Shown piece by piece: positions 8,120 through 15,313 of a stretch of 56,567 bases of DNA. Source of the DNA: Anaerolineae bacterium (GTDB lineage Bacteria; Chloroflexota; Anaerolineae; Aggregatilineales; Phototrophicaceae). A model generated the notes under the pieces. It did no database searches. It saw only the letters and a program-made list of their open reading frames with translations, and was not told where the DNA came from. The DNA lies in NCBI GenBank assembly GCA_022843385.1, contig JALHNT010000045.1:1-56567 (forward strand). The letters are read 5' to 3'. Position 1 is the stretch's first letter, and each line of letters starts with the position of its first letter. Both the position numbers and the translations under genes were made by a program.

Positions 8120-9732
8120 CCATAAACTTCACGCTTTCACCGCACGATGCCTACGGGCTGGCGCGGGCGCTGGTGGGCATGTCCTGGGACAGCCTGCAAC
8201 TCAGTCCCGCTGTCGGCTTACTGTTGGCGCATCTTGATCCGAATGTGCCGGATGACCTGCGCTTTCTCCGCAAGGTGTTGGGGCAGGAACTGCTGCGGGC
8301 GGTGCTGGCGGTAGACCCGAATGCGCCACCCCCACCGCTGCCGCAGCGTGCTGCCGACCTCAATATCGTGCCAGAACTGCCTGCGTCGGCGAAACTGACT
8401 GAAGTGCAGCTTCAACAGGCAGCCTGTGTCGGGCAGTGGCTGAACGACTATGTGCGCTGGGCAGGCAGCGCCGCCAATGAAACCCCGCTGGCGTTTCATC
8501 TGGGTGCCGGTCTGTATCTGGTTGCTATCGCTGTCGGACGCCGACTCTACATTCACACTCCCTGGCGGCAGCAGGTCTTTCCCAACCTGTATCTAATGGT
8601 CGTTGCCGTCTCCACTTACTACCGCAAATCCGCAGGCTTGAGCCTCGCTTCGGAAGTGGCACGGCTGGCAATTCCGCACATGCTGATGCCCCAGCCGGGA
8701 TCGCCGGAGAACTTTATGTCGATGCTCGGCGGCATTCTCCCGCCCAACTTCGCCGACATTCCGCAGTTGGATCGGGCGCGATTGGAGAAGGGCAACCGCT
8801 ATGCCGCACAGCGCGGGCTGCTCCGCGACGAGCTTTCCGGCTTGTTCAAGTCAATGGGTCGAGATTATATGGCGGGCTTGAAAGAACTCATCATGACCCT
8901 CTACGACTGCCCGCCCTACATGGATAGCAATACCAACAACAAAGGGCTGGTGGTGATCCGCGATGCGGCGCTCTCCATTCTGGGTGCTGCGACTCCGGCG
9001 GAATTGTCCACGGCACTGTCGTCATCCGACTGGTTCAATGGCAACCTCGCCCGTTTTGGACTGCTCACCCCGGAACCGGATTATAAGGAACGGGCTGCTC
9101 CGAAAGACAGCCAGACCCCCACCGAACTGGCAAACCGTTTGCGCCGTTTGCATGAACGGCTGCCAGAACCACCCATGCCCGATGCACTGGGTGAGAAGAA
9201 AACCAGCGAAGCCTGGTCGCTCTCGGCGGACATCTGGATCGCCTGTCATGCCTATGAACAGGCGCTGCGGGCGATGACTGCCCCCAGTTCCTCATTAGAT
9301 GACCGTCTGCGTGCGGTTTACGGACGTTTGCATGTGCAGGCGATTAAAGTGGCGACCCTGCTGGCAGCGATGGATTGGGCGGACGAGGAGGGTGGGCTGC
9401 CGCATCCGCAGGTGACAGCCGCGCACTGGTATCGGGCGCAGCAGATTGTCGAAGATTGGCGGGCTTCCGCCCACCGCCTGCTGGCGGATTTGGGTGAGAA
9501 CGAAGAAGGACGGCTGGAAAATCGCATTCTCAGCTTTCTGCGTGCATGTGGGGGGGTGGCAACCGTGCGAGACATTTATCGAGCGCTCCGTTCGGCGCGT
9601 AAGCCGGTGATTGAGGCGCTTCGAGCGTTGGAAGAAGATGGCTGCATCGAGCGGGTTGAACTCCCACCCAAACCCGGTGTGAAGTCCGAGGCATATCGAC
9701 TGACCGATGGAGCAACTGTCGCGGGATCGTGA
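8116..9732 (+). CDS. DUF3987-like replication ATPase with winged-helix tail
   Basis: 538 residues. The region around 185-260 has the DUF3987 layout: a P-loop-like STYYRKSAGL in which the K-S pair is kept but the usual glycines are lost, then LRDELSGLF as a Walker B-like strand. DUF3987 proteins are found in phage and plasmid replication modules, often with primases. The last 80 residues (RILSFLRACGGVATVRDIYRALR, then VIEALRALEEDG) form a probable winged helix for DNA binding. It is coupled to the upstream RHH gene by ATGA overlap and is followed by a primase. It may be the initiator that recognises the repeats, but this is inference. Confidence 0.7.
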   Translation: MTINFTLSPHDAYGLARALVGMSWDSLQLSPAVGLLLAHLDPNVPDDLRFLRKVLGQELLRAVLAVDPNAPPPPLPQRAADLNIVPELPASAKLTEVQLQQAACVGQWLNDYVRWAGSAANETPLAFHLGAGLYLVAIAVGRRLYIHTPWRQQVFPNLYLMVVAVSTYYRKSAGLSLASEVARLAIPHMLMPQPGSPENFMSMLGGILPPNFADIPQLDRARLEKGNRYAAQRGLLRDELSGLFKSMGRDYMAGLKELIMTLYDCPPYMDSNTNNKGLVVIRDAALSILGAATPAELSTALSSSDWFNGNLARFGLLTPEPDYKERAAPKDSQTPTELANRLRRLHERLPEPPMPDALGEKKTSEAWSLSADIWIACHAYEQALRAMTAPSSSLDDRLRAVYGRLHVQAIKVATLLAAMDWADEEGGLPHPQVTAAHWYRAQQIVEDWRASAHRLLADLGENEEGRLENRILSFLRACGGVATVRDIYRALRSARKPVIEALRALEEDGCIERVELPPKPGVKSEAYRLTDGATVAGS

Positions 9733-9736
9733 CAAT

Positions 9737-9780
9737 CGCCAGTAATTGTCAATTGTCAATTGTCATAGCGCGTGTCAATT
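9737..9780. promoter_or_regulatory. Tandem TTGTCAA repeats upstream of the primase
   Basis: The 69-bp gap between the DUF3987-like gene and the primase contains three consecutive copies of AATTGTC (7-bp period), then a further GTGTCAATTA after an 8-bp interval. Read on the other strand these are TTGACAATTGACAATT, so -35-like elements are also present. The arrangement suggests a regulator binding site or an internal promoter. Confidence 0.45.
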
Positions 9781-9801
9781 AGAGAGCCAGAGGAATAAGA
9801 C

Positions 9802-10809
9802 GTGACGGATACACAACATTTGAAAGAACACTGTGACCTGCGCCGTCTGGTCGAGCAGGATATGGGACCTGCCCCTTTGCGTGGTGGGCGGGCTTACTTA
9901 TGGAAATGCCCGTTTCATAACGAGCACAAAGGCTTTAGTCTGGCGGTCTGGGCGAACGGCTACCGCTGCTTTGGAGCCTGTGATACCAGCGGTGATGCTC
10001 TGGATTGGCTCACCAACTACCGCCGCCTGAGTTTTGTCGAAGCCCTGCGGGTATTGGGCGAGCGGGTGGAGGATGTTGTCCCTAGCGAGCGCAAGTGTCT
10101 GAAATCGCCTTCCGAACCACCGGAATGGGACTGGCAGCATCGGGCAGAACGCATCGTAAGTCAGGCAGAGGAACTCCTCTGGTCAGAAGTCGGCGAACCT
10201 GCTTTAAACTATCTCACTGGTCGAGGCTTGACCACCCGCACCATTCGCGCTGCCCGGTTGGGGTATGTTCCGGGGGATTTCCGCAGTTGGCGGGTGATGG
10301 AAGGGATGGATGTCCCCTGCGGGATCACGATCCCCTGGTTTGCAGCGGACGCGCTCTGGGCAGTCAAAGTCCGCCGTGCCTATGGCACACCGAAGTACCA
10401 GCAGATCAAAGGCGGCAACGTCAACGGCTTGTACGGCGCTGATCGGTTAGCAAATCGGGAAATCGCTTTATTCTGCGAAGGCGAGTTTGACACACTGTTG
10501 GTGCAGCAGGAAGCGGGTAATCTGGCAGCCACTGTGACCTTGAGCAGCGCCACCGCCATCCTCAGTTCGCGCTGGTACGCGGAACTCACCCACTGCCATA
10601 CCGTCCTCGTCGCCTATGACCGGGATGCAGCGGGCGAAAAAGGTGCAAAGCGCCTGCTCTCCCTCTCGCCACGCTTTCGCACTGTTGAACTTCCTGCTGG
10701 TAAGGATGTCACCGAATTCTACCTGCAAGGCGGTGACCTCTACGCCTGGATTGCGAATGCGCTGAACGAAAAACAATCGGTTTTGGAGGAGCAGCCCCAT
10801 GCCCTCTAA
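9802..10809 (+). CDS. DnaG-like primase (CHC2 zinc finger plus TOPRIM)
   Basis: 335 residues from GTG 9802, with AGAGGA 7 bases upstream. The N-terminal zinc-binding region shows C36-P-F-H39 and C56-x3-C60, the CHC2 arrangement. The TOPRIM domain shows the glutamate motif FCEGEFDTLL (about 230) and the acidic motif AYDRDAAGEKGA (about 270). Length is much shorter than chromosomal DnaG (about 600 residues) because the C-terminal helicase-interaction region is missing, as in element-encoded primases. It synthesises RNA primers for replication or transfer of the element. It is the second TOPRIM protein here; the other is at 15314-17863. Confidence 0.88.
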   Translation: MTDTQHLKEHCDLRRLVEQDMGPAPLRGGRAYLWKCPFHNEHKGFSLAVWANGYRCFGACDTSGDALDWLTNYRRLSFVEALRVLGERVEDVVPSERKCLKSPSEPPEWDWQHRAERIVSQAEELLWSEVGEPALNYLTGRGLTTRTIRAARLGYVPGDFRSWRVMEGMDVPCGITIPWFAADALWAVKVRRAYGTPKYQQIKGGNVNGLYGADRLANREIALFCEGEFDTLLVQQEAGNLAATVTLSSATAILSSRWYAELTHCHTVLVAYDRDAAGEKGAKRLLSLSPRFRTVELPAGKDVTEFYLQGGDLYAWIANALNEKQSVLEEQPHAL

Positions 10810-10972
10810 AGTCACAAAACCACAAAAGCCAGAGGATATGCTGCTGCGTGTAATCCGAGTTGCAGAAATCCTGGTAAAAAGTCAGGACAATACAGTGGAC
10901 GAAACCGCCACGAAACCGCCGTCAAATCAAACGGCTGTGAGTGTCATTCAGACGCAAAAAACACAGCCATAA
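10799..10972 (+). CDS. Small hypothetical protein (57 aa)
   Basis: ATG 10799 lies inside the end of the primase gene (11-bp overlap, different frame) and is preceded by a strong GGAGGAG about 7 bases upstream. Start and coupling are therefore well supported despite the small size. The product is hydrophilic and Lys/Gln/Thr-rich with one amphipathic helix (EDMLLRVIRVAEILVKSQ). No family is recognised. It may be a regulator or an accessory factor of the primase block. Confidence 0.6.
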   Translation: MPSKVTKPQKPEDMLLRVIRVAEILVKSQDNTVDETATKPPSNQTAVSVIQTQKTQP

Positions 10973-11015
10973 CATTTTGATGTAAGCTCAGGCAAAGTCA
11001 TGATGATAGGGTCTT

Positions 11016-12734
11016 ATGAGTCGTCGAAACAGTAAGCGGTTGCCGCCTAAACCGGGTTGGGCAGTCTATCTGCGAACCAGCAGCGAAGATGCCCAGAATC
11101 CAGAGAATTCCCAGCGCCGCCAGCGTCATGCGATTGAGCGGTCATTATTTGAGCGTACCGACCTGCCGGTCTTCAATGAATATATTGACAACCTGAGTGG
11201 TCGCTATGCGGATAATCGACCGGGATACCAGCGTATGTTAGAGGATGCGCGTGCAGGCTGCTTCTCGCATGTTGCCGTCGAGAACGCTGAGCGTTTTGGG
11301 CGCAACGATGCCGAGGCACTGGTAGCGCTTGATGCACTGCATGGGCTGGGCATTGCAGTACGGTTCGCTGACTATCCTGACCTCGATCCGATTGACCCGG
11401 ATGACCGTATTCTGGTCAGCCTGTCTTTTACACTCGCACGGCGTGAGTCCATTAAGCTCGGTCAGCGTGTTACCGGTGGATTGCACGCTAAACTGCGGAC
11501 GGGTGGTTTTGTTGGCAAAGCGCCGGATGGGTATCTCAACTGTGAAGAAAAGACGGAACAAATCGACAAGACCCGTGCCGGGCGTTATAACCGCTGGATT
11601 GAGCCAGACCCGGAACAGTTCAAAGTGTGGCGCACCGCCTGGGATTTACTGCTGACCGACCAGTACACCCTCGCCGAAATTTGTGAGGAGCTTCATGCTC
11701 GCGGCTATCGTTTTCGGAGTGGTCGCCCCTTTGTAACAGTCAATGCGCGTGGGAGGCGCAAAGAAGCAGCCAATGGACTGTCGCGCATCTTGAATAACTG
11801 GTTCTATGCCGGTTGGGTCGTCAGTGAGAAAGCTAACATCCCCCCGAAAACTGTGCAGGGGCAGTGGAAACCACTGGTGACCACGGAGGAATTTGAACAA
11901 GGTCTTGCCATTCTTGCGGCACGTCAGAAACACCGCAAAAGTGGTGGCAAGGTTCATGATTATCTGCTGCGCGGTTTGGTCTATGTTGAGTTGGACGATG
12001 GCAGGGTTTTGCGCTTGACCGGATCGACCCCCAATGCTGGACGTTCAGGTGGAGGCACATCCTACTACTGCATCGAAAGCAGTGGTGTCAATATCCTGTG
12101 CCGAACAGTGGATGAACAACTACCCTGTGAACTGATGAAGATACAGGTTGATCCTGATCTGATTCCACTCATTCGGAATAGCTACAATGATGAGATTGCG
12201 GACAAACTGGGGAGAATGCGTCCCGACCAGCGTGCCGACCTCGAACGAAAATTGAAGGATATTGATGAAGAAGAGGCGCGGGCGCTGCGACTGTACACCA
12301 TTGGCAAAATCACAGATCGGGTCTGGGAAAATCTGTGGTCGGAATGGCAGGATCGGCGACGTACCTTGCGTCATGCGCTGGAGTCGTTGCAGGCACACAA
12401 TGATGTCCATATCGCAAATTTAGACGCAGCACTCACGGTCATTGCAAAAGTGGGTATACTGTATAACAAGCTGGAACGCAGCAGTCAAAAGAAGCTGCTG
12501 CATGAAATGGTCTATCGGGTGGTTGTTTGCCCGAAGGGAACCATACGGCGGATGGAATTGCTGCCACCGTTCGGGTATCTGAAACAAGTGACAGATCGCG
12601 TGCGGAAAGGTAGTGGGTTTGAGGGAAAAACAAAGACCAGCACGATGGCTGGTCAATGTTCGAGTTTACTCTCGTTAAGTGAACCTGGCGAGACTCGAAC
12701 ATCGGCAGGTAAGAAAAAAGCATTGGTAGCATGA
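11016..12734 (+). CDS. Large serine recombinase / integrase
   Basis: 572 residues. The N-terminal resolvase domain shows VYLRTS22SED, with catalytic Ser22, and the downstream VENAERFGRN and RRESIKLGQRV helices typical of serine recombinases. The recombinase domain (about 160-270; GFVGKAPDGYLNC) and a C-terminal coiled-coil region follow. The zinc ribbon is incomplete: the LLRGLVYVEL segment lacks the usual CxxC, and only YYC and ILC are left. It would catalyse integration or excision of the element through a covalent 5'-phosphoserine intermediate. The last 35 residues are low-complexity and run across hairpins and a terminator, which suggests coding into an attachment region. Confidence 0.9.
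   Translation: MSRRNSKRLPPKPGWAVYLRTSSEDAQNPENSQRRQRHAIERSLFERTDLPVFNEYIDNLSGRYADNRPGYQRMLEDARAGCFSHVAVENAERFGRNDAEALVALDALHGLGIAVRFADYPDLDPIDPDDRILVSLSFTLARRESIKLGQRVTGGLHAKLRTGGFVGKAPDGYLNCEEKTEQIDKTRAGRYNRWIEPDPEQFKVWRTAWDLLLTDQYTLAEICEELHARGYRFRSGRPFVTVNARGRRKEAANGLSRILNNWFYAGWVVSEKANIPPKTVQGQWKPLVTTEEFEQGLAILAARQKHRKSGGKVHDYLLRGLVYVELDDGRVLRLTGSTPNAGRSGGGTSYYCIESSGVNILCRTVDEQLPCELMKIQVDPDLIPLIRNSYNDEIADKLGRMRPDQRADLERKLKDIDEEEARALRLYTIGKITDRVWENLWSEWQDRRRTLRHALESLQAHNDVHIANLDAALTVIAKVGILYNKLERSSQKKLLHEMVYRVVVCPKGTIRRMELLPPFGYLKQVTDRVRKGSGFEGKTKTSTMAGQCSSLLSLSEPGETRTSAGKKKALVA
12635..12702. repeat. Hairpin plus inverted repeat at recombinase gene end (attachment-site candidate)
   Basis: GACCAGC-acgatg-GCTGGTC (12635-12654) is a perfect 7-bp hairpin. 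Directly after it ATGTTCGAGT (12656-12665) and ACTCGAACAT (12693-12702) form a perfect 10-bp inverted repeat. The right arm sits in CTGGCGAGACTCGAAC, which resembles the antisense of a tRNA T-arm and acceptor end. Serine recombinase attP sites usually lie next to the recombinase gene. The call rests on position and symmetry only. Confidence 0.35.
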
Positions 12735-12751
12735 CCACTAATGCTTTTCTT
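12711..12751 (+). terminator. Rho-independent terminator after recombinase
   Basis: AAGCATT-GGT and ACC-(ACT)-AATGCTT form a stem with loop AGCATG, flanked by an A-tract on the left and TTTTCTT on the right. It can act in both directions. The recombinase stop codon (12732-12734) lies inside it. Confidence 0.6.
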
Positions 12752-13045
12752 GCGTGAGGTGGACTTGATGAGAGTCTAATCGAACCCCAAACCCTCCCCG
12801 TTGCAACAATAGAATTCCTCCACTCCATTTCCTTTCCGCAACAGAAAGTCATCGCTCGCCTCTCGACAGGCTGACTTTGACTTTGCGGTGCAGATGAGGG
12901 AGATGAAGCCCTCCCCCATTGCACCTTGAAGTACCGTCGCGGAGGCTAACAGCACTCCCATCCAAAAGCATAACACGGGTTAGTTGTGCGTTGGTTTCGC
13001 GGGCGGTTTCGTTCAAATCACTGTGTTAAGCGGAGGAAAGCTGCA
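12752..13045. other. Gap between recombinase and parA
   Basis: About 290 bases without a convincing gene. A minus-strand 66-codon frame (12776-12976) exists but shows no ribosome-binding site or family resemblance. The minus strand near 12775-12800 reads GGGGTTCGATTAGACTCTC, another T-arm-like fragment facing the one at the end of the recombinase gene. The parA ribosome-binding site GGAGG is at 13032-13036. Confidence 0.4.
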
Positions 13046-13870
13046 ATGACTCGTGTTTTTGTTTTCACCAATCACAAAGGGGGTGTCGGGAAATCGACAT
13101 CTGCCACCAATACCGCACTGGGCATCGCGGGAATGCTGCGACGCGCTGGCGCTCCCAATGCTCGTGTGCTTCTGATTGATACCGACAGTCAGGCACATGC
13201 CACCCTCGTCACCACGGGAACGAAAGAGTATGGTGTGGACAACAGTCTGTACACGGTTCTGATGGCAGATCGCCAGAATGCCGCACAGACTCTCCTCAAC
13301 TGCATCGTACAATCGACCTGGGATGCTGACCTCCACGTGCTGCCTGCCTCCCCCATGTTGGAAGGCGCAGAGCGTGAATTGATGGGAATTGCTGGTGCGC
13401 CCTATCGTCTGGCAGATCCCTTGAGCCGTATCATCAATCGGTATGCGGCTATCGTTATCGACACCCGCCCCTCGTTCTCCCTGATGACTGAAATGGGCTT
13501 GATTGCCGCGACGGACGCAATTGTCCCCGTTGAACCGCGCTATCTGGAAACGGTTGGCTTGATGAGCGTCATCGGGAAAATCAATGACATCCGTGAGGGC
13601 TGGCGGCAGCCCAATCTGCGTGTCAGTGGCATTCTCGTTACAAAGATGAACACCCGCATCCGGGGACACAACCATCTGCTGGATGAACTCAAGACACACA
13701 GCGTTTTAGGCAAACTCCTGCTGGGTGTGGTTCCTGCAAATGAGGCCGTGTCTTACGCTCATCAGAATCATCAAAGTGTCTTCAGCTACGATCCGAAAGC
13801 ATCTGCGAGTAAGGCTTATGCCCAGTTTGTGGGCAAGCTGGTGCAGCGCATTGCCAAAGGCGGTGCGTGA
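13046..13870 (+). CDS. parA: ParA-family partition ATPase
   Basis: 274 residues from ATG 13046, chosen over the longer frame (12986) because GGAGG sits 9 bases upstream and the Walker box begins properly at residue 11. The deviant Walker A is KGGVGKST (11-18), Walker A' is LLIDTDSQ (D45), and Walker B is IVIDTRPS. ParA ATPases move plasmid or element DNA on the nucleoid together with ParB. It overlaps parB by one base (TGATG). A ParAB pair shows that the element is, or can be, maintained as a segregating replicon, or that the window lies on a plasmid. Confidence 0.9.
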   Translation: MTRVFVFTNHKGGVGKSTSATNTALGIAGMLRRAGAPNARVLLIDTDSQAHATLVTTGTKEYGVDNSLYTVLMADRQNAAQTLLNCIVQSTWDADLHVLPASPMLEGAERELMGIAGAPYRLADPLSRIINRYAAIVIDTRPSFSLMTEMGLIAATDAIVPVEPRYLETVGLMSVIGKINDIREGWRQPNLRVSGILVTKMNTRIRGHNHLLDELKTHSVLGKLLLGVVPANEAVSYAHQNHQSVFSYDPKASASKAYAQFVGKLVQRIAKGGA

Positions 13871-15072
13871 TGCCCGCGAAAAACCAGACACAGCGGATTG
13901 ATGATCTACTTGGCGGTGTGACCGAAGAACTGCTGCTGGGCAATCCGCAGCAGTTCGAGGACAACAGCATCCAGGTAGAACGGCTGCTGTTAGAAATGGT
14001 GCGCCCCGACCCGGTGCAGCCGCGTAGGGTGCTGCCAGAACCGCTGCACTTTGCTTTCCACAGCAATCGCCTCACACCAACACAGGCACTCAAGCAGTTG
14101 GTTCAGTTGGTACAGGTCGCTGCCCGCCAGCGCGGACGACCTTTCAACAATGTCCTCGAGCTGCTCCCTAATCCCGACGATGAAAGTGATGAAGACCCAT
14201 CCGTTCATCTCTCGCCCGAAGAACAACTGCTGCGTGATCTGGTCAATCTTGCCATTACGATCCGGGATGATGGGCAGGTCAATCCGTTGACAGTGGTGGA
14301 TGTCTCGCAGGGGGTGACGCAGCAGTTTCGCATCGAGACCGGTGAACGCCGCTACTGGGCAACCTGGCTGCTGCGCGACTTCGTTCCGGGATCGAACAGT
14401 GATGGCATGATCCCGTGTATCATCATTCCGGCAGAACGCTCATCCGTCTTTCGGCAGGCAAAAGAGAATACCGCCCGCAGCGGCTTATCGGCGATTGCTA
14501 TGTCACGGCAGGCGGCACTGCTGCTGTTAACTGTACATGGGTATCAAATCCCGGACACTGCTGTTCCCAACGATTTCTACCGTCAGGCACTGGAGCTTGA
14601 TCTGAGAGGAAAGCGCGAATACACCGAGGCAATCCTAAGCGCAATGGGGGGCATCAAAAAAGTCCACTTCAGCGAAATCAAAGCCCTGATGAAGTTATCA
14701 GATGAAGCACTGGAACTCGCAGATCGTCACGCAATTGAAGAAAAAAGGCTTCGTTATGTAGTTGCGCTGCCGCAGGAGTTCCACACAGAAATCATCCGCC
14801 AAATCATTGACTTCAACCTGACAAGTAAACAGGTCAAAGAGCTGTGTGCGGGAGATGGACTTGATGGCAGAAATGAGAGCGATGAAATTGAACACCTTCC
14901 CACCGCAGCCATAAAGCTGGCAAAAATCGCACAAGCCAGCAATACAACATCAGCACAGGATTTAGCACAGGCAATGATGCGTCAAGAAGGCGATGCGAAT
15001 CTGGCGCGTGCCCGATTACAGGCCATGAGAAAATTGCTCGCCGAAGCCGAACGCTATTTGACTGAAGGTTAA
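13870..15072 (+). CDS. parB: ParB-family partition protein
   Basis: 400 residues from ATG 13870. ParB hallmarks are RDDGQVNPLTVV (about 140), GERRYWATWLL (about 157) and the ENTARSGLSAIAMSRQ helix (about 200), in the order of the ParB/Srx CTPase-like domain and the following HTH. The N-terminal 110 residues, with an acidic stretch DDESDEDPS, are atypical. The C-terminal part (330-400) is helical. It binds parS and loads ParA. It is translationally coupled to parA. A perfect 26-bp palindrome starts within its stop codon and is a parS or terminator candidate. Confidence 0.85.
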   Translation: MPAKNQTQRIDDLLGGVTEELLLGNPQQFEDNSIQVERLLLEMVRPDPVQPRRVLPEPLHFAFHSNRLTPTQALKQLVQLVQVAARQRGRPFNNVLELLPNPDDESDEDPSVHLSPEEQLLRDLVNLAITIRDDGQVNPLTVVDVSQGVTQQFRIETGERRYWATWLLRDFVPGSNSDGMIPCIIIPAERSSVFRQAKENTARSGLSAIAMSRQAALLLLTVHGYQIPDTAVPNDFYRQALELDLRGKREYTEAILSAMGGIKKVHFSEIKALMKLSDEALELADRHAIEEKRLRYVVALPQEFHTEIIRQIIDFNLTSKQVKELCAGDGLDGRNESDEIEHLPTAAIKLAKIAQASNTTSAQDLAQAMMRQEGDANLARARLQAMRKLLAEAERYLTEG

Positions 15073-15096
15073 AAGGTTCGCCCGGGCGAACCTTTT
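15071..15096. terminator. Perfect 26-bp palindrome after parB (terminator or parS candidate)
   Basis: The sequence starts AAAAGGTTCGCC, is symmetrical about CCGG, and ends TTTT. It is self-complementary over 26 bases, with its A/T ends forming the A-tract and U-tract of a bidirectional terminator. It overlaps the parB stop. A ParB-binding centromere is the alternative, as parS sites are palindromic and often adjacent to parAB. Confidence 0.6.
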
Positions 15097-15141
15097 AGGG
15101 AGATGATACTGTGATCAGAACACGCGCCCCACCCTAGAACG

Positions 15142-15172
15142 AAAAAGCCCACTTCACGCGAGGCGGGTGGGC
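15142..15172 (-). terminator. Minus-strand hairpin with U-tract
   Basis: On the minus strand GCCCAC and GTGGGC pair around a 14-base loop and are followed by TTTTT. No protein gene on the minus strand reads into it, so it could end a small antisense RNA initiated upstream of the primase-helicase gene. Confidence 0.35.
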
Positions 15173-15313
15173 GGCGGGCTGGGGTACATCTGTGACATAG
15201 GCACTCACAATGTATCACAACCTCCGATCTCCCGCAACTGAATTTTGAGCTTTCGTCATGTTTTTCTGACACGACCTTTATTCAGCTTTGCTTGTTACCT
15301 GGAGGTTTTGGAG

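Noticed and set aside
12681..12700. tRNA gene suggested by GGCGAGACTCGAAC (antisense T-arm-like)
   Set aside because: The T-stem does not pair, and no anticodon or D arm is found within tRNA distance; kept only as an attachment-site hint.
12776..12976. Minus-strand 66-codon open frame between recombinase and parA
   Set aside because: No ribosome-binding site, no recognisable family, and composition unlike neighbouring genes.
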